A stretch of 64,000 bases of DNA from positions 310,001 to 374,000 of the forward strand of contig WSYJ01000005.1 in assembly GCA_020186115.1 (NCBI GenBank). Direction: 5' to 3'. The stretch's first letter is position 1, and each line of letters opens with the position of its first letter. Below the pieces are notes generated by a model that was not told where the DNA came from, searched no databases, and saw only the letters and a program-made list of their open reading frames with translations. The position numbers were made by a program, and so were the translations under genes. This DNA is from Histomonas meleagridis. Lineage: Eukaryota; Parabasalia; Tritrichomonadida; Dientamoebidae. Positions 37,816 to 46,235 of the stretch are shown piece by piece.

Positions 37816-39171
37816 TTATTCTTCATCTTCAGATAACAAACATTCGAGTGTTTTATCTATTGAATTTAAAATGCCACTATCATCTAAGTCCATTAATGTT
37901 GGATCATGGATAACACCATATAACAGATTCATTTCTTCTTCGGATGAAAGCAAGAATTCCTTAAAACTTTCATTTTTATATAATAAATTATTAATAATTT
38001 CGAGAACTAGAATAATTAAGTTCTTATCTTCACAAGACAAAAAATCTAAAACAATTGTATAAAACTTATTAAGATCTGTTTCCTTCAACATGTCATCATC
38101 TAAGAGAATTTTAATTATATAAATTGCCTCTTTTTTCTCATCGAAACATCCATCAGAGGCAACTAGAAGAACAACTTCAATAAAATCGGGTGTAATTCTC
38201 CATATTAATTTTTCCATTAAAAATCGTATAAAATCAAGAATTGGAACCTTTAAATTTTTATTAGGTTCACTTCGTAATGCACATAACATTTTATGTAATG
38301 CACTTTGGATGAGAATATTTTGTATATTTATATTAAACCCATATAAAATTTTAAGTATATCAAAAGCTTTTGGTGAAATATCTTCGAAGTCAAGATAATT
38401 CGAGATAATTTCAAAGATTTCATCAGAAAAAAGATCAGATAAATAATCTTGTGTAATAAAATCAGAATTATTTAATATGTAATACATTGTTGCAATTGCT
38501 AATTCATTTAAGTTAAAATCATTTTTGTTTTCTAACATTAAAGTCGTTGTATAATCTAATAATGTATAAAGTTGATCTGGTGGGGGATTATGCCTAGATA
38601 AAGCATAAAGAAAACGAATTTGCGCCATAGGATTATCATTAAAGGAATCATAAATTTCAAACCATTCTTTCACATTTTTCAGCATAAAAATATCCTTGTT
38701 TACTAAAAGATTTAATATCGCACTGCAGCTTGCTCGAGAAAGGTTTGGTTCTGCTGATGTCGTTGAGCCAAAGATTTTCTCAATCAAACCAATGTCGCAA
38801 AACATGGATGTATCTTCAAAGTGATAGGTATAATCAGTAAAAATTAAAAGACAGAGATAAAGAATTGGAACTTCAGTAGTTTGACAATATAAATCAATAA
38901 CTTTATAAATTAATTTTGAGGATTCAAACAATGGAATTAATTTTTCCATGCGCTCATCTGGTTCATGTAAAACATAAAATAAATTACCGAGTATTCTTGA
39001 GGCCAGCTCTGAGTCATGCATTGAGTAATTTTCTAATATTGGCATCTCGAAGAAATTAGATACATCAGAATCAAATTTTTTATTAATATCATCAGGTTCT
39101 TCTTCATCAAGTTTAGGCATGCGAATAAAATCTATTTTTGAGATAGCTTTGCGAATAAGTTTTTTTCTCAT
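37816..39171 (-). CDS. ARM/HEAT-like helical repeat protein, unknown
   Basis: A 451-residue, fully helical acidic protein. After a basic start (MRKKLIRKAI) and a short acidic linker it shows armadillo-like helix triplets, with ILGNLFYVL, LSRASCSAILNLL and NELAIATMYYILNN as recognisable repeat cores. The size and composition fit a binding scaffold. No importin-beta-binding domain is present, so it is not importin alpha. It shares only a 38-bp head-to-head spacer with the MYND gene on the other strand. The stop overlaps TAAA. I do not recognise the family. Confidence 0.6.
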   Translation of the reverse strand: MRKKLIRKAISKIDFIRMPKLDEEEPDDINKKFDSDVSNFFEMPILENYSMHDSELASRILGNLFYVLHEPDERMEKLIPLFESSKLIYKVIDLYCQTTEVPILYLCLLIFTDYTYHFEDTSMFCDIGLIEKIFGSTTSAEPNLSRASCSAILNLLVNKDIFMLKNVKEWFEIYDSFNDNPMAQIRFLYALSRHNPPPDQLYTLLDYTTTLMLENKNDFNLNELAIATMYYILNNSDFITQDYLSDLFSDEIFEIISNYLDFEDISPKAFDILKILYGFNINIQNILIQSALHKMLCALRSEPNKNLKVPILDFIRFLMEKLIWRITPDFIEVVLLVASDGCFDEKKEAIYIIKILLDDDMLKETDLNKFYTIVLDFLSCEDKNLIILVLEIINNLLYKNESFKEFLLSSEEEMNLLYGVIHDPTLMDLDDSGILNSIDKTLECLLSEDEE

Positions 39172-39209
39172 TTTTTTAGGTAACTTTTACTGATTGAACG
39201 TTAATTTGC
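39172..39209. promoter_or_regulatory. 38-bp bidirectional promoter region
   Basis: The whole spacer between two opposing start codons is 38 bp and contains TGAACGTTAATTTG. Both genes have long, convincing frames from these ATGs, so core promoter elements must fit here or overlap the coding regions. Confidence 0.5.
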
Positions 39210-40613
39210 ATGTCGAACCCTTTTCCGGTGTTTGCAAAATACCTTAAGCAAACATCATTTTGGCGTAATCACTTAATTTTATTTGTTCTAGAATCAGGAA
39301 ATGTTTATATTTCTTCATTAGCACCTGATCATAATATTTATAAATATCCAAATTATCTATCAACGCCAACTTTTTTTGGGCAACTTATCAAAGGGATTAT
39401 AAAGGGAGGTGAAATTTTACATGATAATTATGATACATCACATGTCATCAATCCATTTTTATCAAATCCAGTTTGTATAGGTACAGTTAAATTTAAATCC
39501 AATTCCTCTGATGTAAAAATTGAATATATACCAGAAAGGGAGCATTTAATTATCACGGGTATAATATACAAAAAAATTCCATCTATTGGAGTTTACCAAA
39601 TTTCGCTGAATTCCATAGAATTAATATTTGCTGAATCATTATTATCAATTTCTGATCTTACATATTCATCATATATTCATTCATACATTGCATTACCACG
39701 ACTTTCCAATTCATCCATTATTCTCTTTAATTCACCACGTAACCAAATAAATTTTAATAATTACGATCACAGATTAATCCCTGAAATCCTTTTTGCTGGT
39801 TCACATATGAAACGTGTTACACATATTTCATCAGGTGGAACGCATAAATGGCATTGCGTAAGTTGGTCAGATGATTTATGTCCAACAATAATTCTTTGGA
39901 GTTTTTCATCACCGACAGAGAATGACAAATATTGGAATAGTAATGTATATAATTTTTTATTTCCTTGTTATATTCGCCAAGTCGAAATTGATCCAACTTC
40001 GGAAAAAATCGGAATTTTAATTGAGCAAGAAACTATGGATTTTTTTTGTATATGGAAAATCGAAGGTAATAAAGTTGTACAACATAATTTTGAGTTAAGT
40101 CGAAGTTTTTGTGTGCGACAAATAAAATGGGTTCGTTCACTTGTTAATCCACAAAAAATGGTTTTAGCTTTAACTACACATGGTACATATTATGAACATC
40201 ATTTAAATGAAATTAAGAAGTGGTCACATCCTCTTTATAAGTTAGAAGACTTATGTTGTGAATATTCTGATGATAAATTCTTTTTTAATGATGATGGAAT
40301 ATTATCATATATATCAGGAAATGATTTTAAAGAGTTGTTAAAAATGGAAAATTTGGAGGCAAAATGTATTGCGCCTTTTCCTATCATAAAAAATCAAATG
40401 AACGGAATTTGCGATAGTTTAACAGGGTTGCATTTGTATAGATGCGCTAAATGTAAAAGGCCTTTGTTATACCCTTTGGTGTCTTTGGATCATTTGACAG
40501 GTTTAAAAAGATGCTATTGTAGTCATAAGTGTCAAATGGAACATTGGCCTACTTATGTTGCGGTACATCAGCCTTTGGATTTTAATTTCGAGGAGTTAGA
40601 TGATGGTAAATAA
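39210..40613 (+). CDS. MYND-type zinc-finger protein, paralogue of 26094
   Basis: A 467-residue protein with a beta-propeller-like N-terminal part and a C-terminal MYND-like finger (CAKC, PLLYPLVS, CYCSHKCQMEHWP). It aligns along its full length with the protein at 26094. Shared blocks include the SIGVYQI strands, the SFVGSH/LFAGSH-like region followed by a WSDD-x-x-P-x-I-x-LW strand, VVQHNF and LTGLHLYRCAKC. It is more diverged in the middle and has a 20-residue acidic extension at the C-terminus. The function is unknown; protein-protein contact through the MYND finger is expected. The stop overlaps TAAA. Confidence 0.7.
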   Translation: MSNPFPVFAKYLKQTSFWRNHLILFVLESGNVYISSLAPDHNIYKYPNYLSTPTFFGQLIKGIIKGGEILHDNYDTSHVINPFLSNPVCIGTVKFKSNSSDVKIEYIPEREHLIITGIIYKKIPSIGVYQISLNSIELIFAESLLSISDLTYSSYIHSYIALPRLSNSSIILFNSPRNQINFNNYDHRLIPEILFAGSHMKRVTHISSGGTHKWHCVSWSDDLCPTIILWSFSSPTENDKYWNSNVYNFLFPCYIRQVEIDPTSEKIGILIEQETMDFFCIWKIEGNKVVQHNFELSRSFCVRQIKWVRSLVNPQKMVLALTTHGTYYEHHLNEIKKWSHPLYKLEDLCCEYSDDKFFFNDDGILSYISGNDFKELLKMENLEAKCIAPFPIIKNQMNGICDSLTGLHLYRCAKCKRPLLYPLVSLDHLTGLKRCYCSHKCQMEHWPTYVAVHQPLDFNFEELDDGK

Positions 40614-41277
40614 AGATTTTTATATGATTTATTGCGAAATTTTAAATCCATGAGTTAAAAGATTTGATAGAAGTTCTTTTTTAAGAATGAAAAAAAATCC
40701 TCCTTAATATATATAAGCATAAAAAAAATTGAAAAATCTTTTTTTCATGAAAATGGTAACGATTAAATATCTTTTTAGAACATATTTTAATAGAGTTTTT
40801 CTTGAATTGGTAATTAATTAGCGAATGCTATAGTCTTTTTCGAAAATCTTATAGCATTTTCAGGAAAGAATATCTTTTCGGAAAAGCTATGTGTGTTTCT
40901 GAAATTATTTTTACAAAAAGCTTTGTTTTTCTGCAAATATACTACTTATTCGAAAAATGTTTCTTTTCCGAAAACAAAAAAAAATTTCTGAACAAAAAAA
41001 TTCTTTCCCGAAAAGACTATAACATTCGTGAATCGATTATCAATTTACAAACCCTAATACTTTTGAAAAATATCTCTAGATAAAAAAAATATCATAATAA
41101 ATATCAAAAAGTAATTAATTATGATTTTCCATTTCAGATGCTGTCATCAATGATTTGGATATGTACTTATTAAAGCGATTTAAATCCTGTAAAACAATTA
41201 ATTATCACATTTTTCCATTATTCTCTCAATTATTAAAAAATAAATAATAATTCACGATTTAATCAAACGATTACTAT
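40614..41277. other. Intergenic region containing a foldback element
   Basis: The central 242 bp form the inverted-repeat element listed separately. The flanks are AT-rich with A/T homopolymers and no gene. Confidence 0.6.
40805..41046. mobile_element. MITE-like foldback element with ~40-bp terminal inverted repeats
   Basis: The left arm (40805-40848) and the reverse complement of the right arm (41007-41046) agree over about 40 bp with around eight differences; the core is CGAATG, C or T, then TATAGTCTTTT and TCG. The interior is non-coding and made of repeated small palindromes of the type TTTTC-x-GAAAA about every 15-30 nt. No transposase is present, so it would be non-autonomous. Target-site duplications are not clear. 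A long hairpin with a different role is the alternative. Confidence 0.6.
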
Positions 41278-42366
41278 TTAAAAAAATATACTAAACAAAA
41301 TGATCAAAACAATCATAACAACTAACACAACAATAAAGAACACAAATTCTTGGCACGCTTCTCCATTATTTGCGATCGGTGTTTGTTGTCTTGTGTTTTT
41401 TGGCATTGAGTTCCTCCGATTTGAACTAAACCAGAAAACATTGCTGTACCTTAATGGGTCTTGGGAAGGAAATATTTGCTCTGGCGGATCGCTATGGAAA
41501 CCAATGTCGTGACGTTCGAAGTAAGGATTTGAAGAAGTAACTTCTGAACTTGAATATGAAGAAGAAGTGTTATAGTTTTGTCGTTGTGATGTGCTGCTAT
41601 TTGTATTTGGTGGAACAAAACTTCTGTTTGATGTGTTGTGTGAATTTGCGTTTGAAGATGAATATGAAAAATTGTTTTGGCGATGCGTTGCGCCGCTACT
41701 TATGTTTGGTGGAACAAAATTTCGATTTGAAGAAGTATTTTGCGATGAAGATGTAACATTATTTGATCTTTGTGATACATTATTGCTTATGTTTGGTGGA
41801 ACAAAACTTCGATTTGAAGAAGTATTTTGTGTATCTCTACTTTGCGATGAAGATGCAAAATTATTTGATCTTTGTGATACATTATTGCTTATGTTTGGTG
41901 GAACGAAACTTCGATTTGAAGAAGTATTTTGTGTATCTCTACTTTGCGATGAAGATTCAAAATTATTTGATCTTTGTGATGCATTACTGCTTATGTTGGG
42001 TGGAACAAAACTTCGATTTGATGTATTGGTTGTTGATGATGAAGAAGAAAAGCCACTTTGCTTTTGTGTTGTATTGGAACTAATATTTGGGGGAACGAAG
42101 CTCCGATTTGAGGATATGCTATGACTATCTCTGGTTGTTGTAGATGAAGAAGTGAAATTATTTGAATTACTACTAATATTTGGAGGAACAAAGCTCCTAT
42201 TAGAACTGCGTTCTTGGTTGGGATTTTGTCCTGATAAAATTCTTTCACTAATTTTTACTTGTTCGCTATTTGTATTTTGTGATTGATATTGATCTCTGAA
42301 TCGAGGATCAAGGTGGGGTGGAATGTAGTCTCTTCTGTTATTGCCTTGCCTTTCATTTCTTGACAT
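41278..42366 (-). CDS. Tail-anchored low-complexity protein with FVPPNIS repeats
   Basis: A 362-residue protein. The N-terminus has RRDYIPPHLDPRFRDQ, which resembles the YIPPHLR motif of Ded1/DDX3 helicases. About eight copies of SNRSFVPPNISS follow, separated by Ser/Asn/Gln/Thr-rich linkers; two are near-exact 34-residue (102-nt) duplications around 41760-41990. After a short non-repetitive stretch there is a strong C-terminal membrane segment (about residues 340-362), so it is a tail-anchored protein facing the cytosol. No enzyme domain is present. The repeats could be multivalent docking sites. The stop overlaps TAAA. Confidence 0.7.
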   Translation of the reverse strand: MSRNERQGNNRRDYIPPHLDPRFRDQYQSQNTNSEQVKISERILSGQNPNQERSSNRSFVPPNISSNSNNFTSSSTTTRDSHSISSNRSFVPPNISSNTTQKQSGFSSSSSTTNTSNRSFVPPNISSNASQRSNNFESSSQSRDTQNTSSNRSFVPPNISNNVSQRSNNFASSSQSRDTQNTSSNRSFVPPNISNNVSQRSNNVTSSSQNTSSNRNFVPPNISSGATHRQNNFSYSSSNANSHNTSNRSFVPPNTNSSTSQRQNYNTSSSYSSSEVTSSNPYFERHDIGFHSDPPEQIFPSQDPLRYSNVFWFSSNRRNSMPKNTRQQTPIANNGEACQEFVFFIVVLVVMIVLIILFSIFF

Positions 42367-42643
42367 TCCGATATTGTTTTTTTTTGGTCAAATCACAATT
42401 TGACCGGAGAAAAGCGTTACCGACAACTTTTTGATGAGTTTACACGAAATTGGCAATAATTACAACCGTTGTAATCGAGGCCAATAAAAAACTGGTTTCA
42501 TTATTCGCGATGACTAAAATTAAATCGATAAATTATAGTGTAATGAATTATTTCTCAAATGAGTAACTATGTGTTATTACAATAACAAGATAATGAGAAC
42601 CATAAATCATAATTGAAAAAATAATAACAAGAGAATATAACTT

Positions 42644-43477
42644 TTATATTATATTAAACAATTTTGATTTTGCATGTTGTATATACACAGGCGACGATCC
42701 ACAACAACCTCCGATTAATTTTGCACCGCATTTATAAGCATTGATACAAAAATCTGTAAATTCTTCTTTTGTTTTCATTTTCTCTTTTCCATCAATTCCC
42801 ATATTTGGTTTTGCAATTAAAGGAACTTTGGATATCATATTTAGTTTTCGAATTGCTTGAAGTGTTCCTTCAAAAGAAGTACAATTTACCCCAAACCCCG
42901 CAATGTCATTTTCAAGTTCTTGATAACATTCGGTAATATCTTTGTTATCAAACGTTTTTCCTCTATCATCAAGTGAAAATGTGATAAAAACAGAAAAAAA
43001 ATTGCGCGTTTTATCTACCAGAAATTTTGCTATTCTAAGGCTTGTTTGTGTTTCAATTATGATACCATCAACTTTTGTTTCAATAAATGCATCAATTTGG
43101 TCACAATAAATATTATTTAATTCTTCATTTGTGTACTCAGCATTTGGATCCACTGAGCCAATGCATCCAAATATGTAACAGTTTGTATGCTCTTTCATAA
43201 GTGTAATAATATCTTTAATCATTTGTTTCCCATCTTCCCTTGAAATTTTATTTTTTGAGAAAAAAATATTGTTACTCAAAAGCGTTGGTGTATATATAAT
43301 GCTTGAACCAGATTTTTCATATTCTTTCAAAATTGAAATATACAAATCCTTATGTTGAAGAATAAATCTTTCTATAGAGGAACTATAATCATATCCTGAG
43401 CTATGAAGAAGAGTTCCTATTGCTCCGTCTAAAAAAATAATTTTTTGCTTAAGAATAAAATCTGTAATTTGAAGCAT
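42644..43477 (-). CDS. Homocysteine S-methyltransferase
   Basis: A 277-residue protein from the first ATG at 43477; the frame upstream opens only with TTG. It has the S-methyltransferase TIM barrel: ILDGAIGT-like start (FLDGAIGTLL), YTPTLLSNN, FGCIGSVDP, GIIIETQTSLRIA, GFGVNCTSFEGT with the first zinc Cys, PLIAKPNMG, and GGCCGSSPVYI with the Cys pair that completes the zinc site. It should transfer a methyl group from S-methylmethionine or SAM to homocysteine to make methionine. It is close in size to the stand-alone MmuM/HMT enzymes, with no cobalamin domains. The stop overlaps TAAA. Confidence 0.9.
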   Translation of the reverse strand: MLQITDFILKQKIIFLDGAIGTLLHSSGYDYSSSIERFILQHKDLYISILKEYEKSGSSIIYTPTLLSNNIFFSKNKISREDGKQMIKDIITLMKEHTNCYIFGCIGSVDPNAEYTNEELNNIYCDQIDAFIETKVDGIIIETQTSLRIAKFLVDKTRNFFSVFITFSLDDRGKTFDNKDITECYQELENDIAGFGVNCTSFEGTLQAIRKLNMISKVPLIAKPNMGIDGKEKMKTKEEFTDFCINAYKCGAKLIGGCCGSSPVYIQHAKSKLFNII

Positions 43478-44411
43478 TTTAAAAATGAAAATGAAGGAAA
43501 TTAGAAACAAAGAACAAAAGCAAAAAATAAATAAGAAATTAGGAAAGTTTGAAGATATTTTGAAGATAAATCTTTCTCAATTTTTATAAAAAAAAGTTTT
43601 AATTTGAACATTTTTATTTTATATCAAGTTTGTGTGTTACAATTGATATAATGGTGCATTTTGGAAATGAAAGGGAAAATTCTTTTCGATCTTTAGCGGG
43701 GCACTCCTTCGATTGATGATCAAAAATGATTCGAAATTATGGAATAGAAAAAAGTTCAAAAAATTGCATCATAAATAATTTTTACTAAAATAAAAAATAA
43801 GGGTTGTTTTTATTATATTTTGTCTATATTAAAATACCAAAATCCAAAATTTGCAAAACATCTAAAAAAAGGAAATATTAAGACTGCATAATCAAGCCAA
43901 AACATAATGAAGTATACACAAAGCTAAACACAACAACAAACAAAATATAACCAAACATTACAGCAACAAAACCAAATAATACATTAACATAACAGCAAAA
44001 CCATTTAACGTAACATAACCAAACAATAAAATTACAACAACAAATTTAAATAACACATTAACACAACAACAAAATTAAATAACACATTAACATAACAACA
44101 AAATTAAATAACACATTAACATAACAACAAAATTAAATAACACATTAACATAACAACAAATTTAAATAACACATTAACACAACAACAAAATTAAATAACA
44201 CATTAACACAACAACAAAATTAAATAACACATTAACATAACAACAAAATTAAATAACACATTAACATAACAACAAAATTAAATAACACATTAACATAACA
44301 ACAAATTTAAATAACACATTAACACAACAACAAAATTAAATAACACATTAACATAACAACAAAATTAAATAACACATTAACATAACAATACGTTTAATGT
44401 TATAATTTCAC
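43478..44411. other. Intergenic region ending in a satellite
   Basis: 43478-43890 is AT-rich without genes. From about 43900 the plus strand becomes A/C-rich and almost free of G, grading into the 29-nt tandem repeat. Confidence 0.6.
44040..44395. repeat. 29-nt satellite, about 12 copies
   Basis: Tandem units CACATTAACATAACAACA followed by AAATTAAATAA, 29 nt each. Two variants are mixed: ACAT/ACAC and AAATT/ATTT. The ATTT variant recurs every four to five copies, indicating block duplication. Degenerate units extend upstream to about 43900. It lies 17 bp beyond the stop of the ABC gene, in its 3' flank. It is not a CRISPR array because there are no unique spacers. Confidence 0.9.
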
Positions 44412-46235
44412 TTATTGGTCACTTTTCGTTGTTAATTGCCTTTGCACTAAGTTATAGAAGTGGCCCTTTTTGGCCACCAGTTCGTCGTGTGCGCCCGATT
44501 CCACAATTTCTCCCTTATCGAACACGTAAATTGTCTTTGCTGATCTAATTGTTCCCAATCTATGTGCTATTATCAGCGATGTCCTTCCCTCCATCACTGC
44601 GTCGAGTCCCTCCTGGACCTCTTTTTCACTTTCTGCGTCCAAAGCAGACGTCGCCTCATCCGCGATGAATATCGGCGGGTTCTTCAGCACTGCTCTTGCG
44701 ATTGCGATTCTTTGTTTTTGTCCTCCACTTAATGTACTTCCTTTTTCGCCGATGAACGTTTCATATTTTTGTGGTAACTCATCGATGAAACCATCAGCGT
44801 GTGCAACATGTGCAGCGTTTTCTACTTCTTCAAATGTTGCATCAGGAACTGAATATTTAATGTTATCAATAACATTCTTAGCAAATAGTACCGGATCTTG
44901 TTGAACTACTCCAATTACTTTATGAATCCAATGCGGATCTAAATCAGTAATTGGTACATCATCAAATAATATTACGCCTTCATTAACATCATAAAAACGT
45001 AATATTAATTGTACTATTGTGGATTTACCACTTCCACTATGGCCTACAAAAGCAGCTATTTCTCCTGCATTAACTTTAAAGGATACATTTTGTAATACCC
45101 ATGGATCTCGTGTCGGATATTTAAACCAAACATTTTTGAACTCAATGTTCCCTTTAAATGTTGGTAATGTAATACCGCCACTTGTTGGTGTTGTAGGTTG
45201 CATATCAACAACTTCAAATATACGCTCACTTGCATCAATAGCTCGTTGTTCAGGTGCTATTGTTTGTAGGAAATTTCGAATCGCTAACGAACCCATAAAT
45301 GACGATCGAGATAAAGTGAAAAGTGCTCCGGCGGTTAATTCGCCTTTTGCCACTTTTACGCAGCCGAGACTTAATACAAATGAAACAGTAACCCAATTAA
45401 TGAGATAACTAATGGAGAAGGATATGCCTTGGTTGATTTTGGTCTTGCCTTCATATTTACAAAATTCATCTAAGACTTCTTTATAACGTTCAAGTTCTTT
45501 ATCTTGTCGATTAAAAGATGCAACAACACGGGCATTGGCAACTGATTCATCCGCAATGGTAATGGAATTTCCAATAAGCTGTGACGCTTTGTTACTATAT
45601 TTACGACTAAGTTTCTTGAATAAATGAATAAGAACTTGCCCTGCAAGTAAAACAGATAATGTGATAAGAGTTAGTGGTATGTTGATTGAAAGTGAGGTTG
45701 TGATTGCAGTGAAAAATTGTCCAACAAGTCTGGCTTGGAAAGATTTTGAATGATTAAAAATACTTTCGACAGTTGTAGCATCTTTACCAAGTAAGTTTAG
45801 CATACGGCCTATCTCATTTTGATCATAAAATGTTATGTCATTATTCATTAATGACTTAAATAACATTGATCTGATTTTTATACCTATTTTGGAACTGATG
45901 ACAACCCAAAGACGACTGTTGATATATGAAAAAGCAGCAGATACAACATTGATCAAAAATAAGAGAATTGAATACTTTTTGATTTCAGCTAAAGGATCAT
46001 CAGCAGATAATGCATCAATAACCTTACCCATGAAGTATGTGTTTAAAGTAGAGGTAACACCTGGTAAACAAGAGGTTATAATGATAATAAAATTTAATGG
46101 TTTTCGATAGAAAAGCCAATAAACCCTTGGAATCCATTTAATATACCTATATTTCTTAACATGCGGTTCTTGGGGTTTGAATTCTTCTTCATGTAAAAGA
46201 GCAATGTCGAGTTCTTCCTCGTTCTCGTTCTTCAT
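44412..46235 (-). CDS. ABC half-transporter, B type (MDR/TAP-like)
   Basis: A 607-residue protein; the first ATG is at 46235 and the frame upstream opens only with TTG. An acidic N-terminal region of about 40 residues precedes a six-helix ABC_membrane domain (about 50-340) and one nucleotide-binding domain. The latter has Walker A GHSGSGKST (about 397-405), Q-loop VVQQDPVLF, signature LSGGQKQR (about 502-509), Walker B IFIADEATSALD (about 522-532) and H-loop IIAHRL. All catalytic motifs are intact. As a half transporter it must dimerise to export lipid, peptide or drug substrates. No mitochondrial-type targeting sequence is evident. The 3' coding end is about 50% GC by eye against about 28% in the middle. 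Confidence 0.95.
   Translation of the reverse strand: MKNENEEELDIALLHEEEFKPQEPHVKKYRYIKWIPRVYWLFYRKPLNFIIIITSCLPGVTSTLNTYFMGKVIDALSADDPLAEIKKYSILLFLINVVSAAFSYINSRLWVVISSKIGIKIRSMLFKSLMNNDITFYDQNEIGRMLNLLGKDATTVESIFNHSKSFQARLVGQFFTAITTSLSINIPLTLITLSVLLAGQVLIHLFKKLSRKYSNKASQLIGNSITIADESVANARVVASFNRQDKELERYKEVLDEFCKYEGKTKINQGISFSISYLINWVTVSFVLSLGCVKVAKGELTAGALFTLSRSSFMGSLAIRNFLQTIAPEQRAIDASERIFEVVDMQPTTPTSGGITLPTFKGNIEFKNVWFKYPTRDPWVLQNVSFKVNAGEIAAFVGHSGSGKSTIVQLILRFYDVNEGVILFDDVPITDLDPHWIHKVIGVVQQDPVLFAKNVIDNIKYSVPDATFEEVENAAHVAHADGFIDELPQKYETFIGEKGSTLSGGQKQRIAIARAVLKNPPIFIADEATSALDAESEKEVQEGLDAVMEGRTSLIIAHRLGTIRSAKTIYVFDKGEIVESGAHDELVAKKGHFYNLVQRQLTTKSDQ

Noticed and set aside
40889-41083. Small gene at 40889
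   Set aside because: It is a chance frame inside the foldback element with low-complexity composition.
41591-42124. 177-residue plus-strand frame with MFGGTK repeats
   Set aside because: It is the antisense of the FVPPNIS repeat gene and exists only because of that gene's repeat periodicity.
44040-44395. CRISPR array
   Set aside because: The 29-nt units are contiguous with no unique spacers, there are no cas genes, and the host is a eukaryote.
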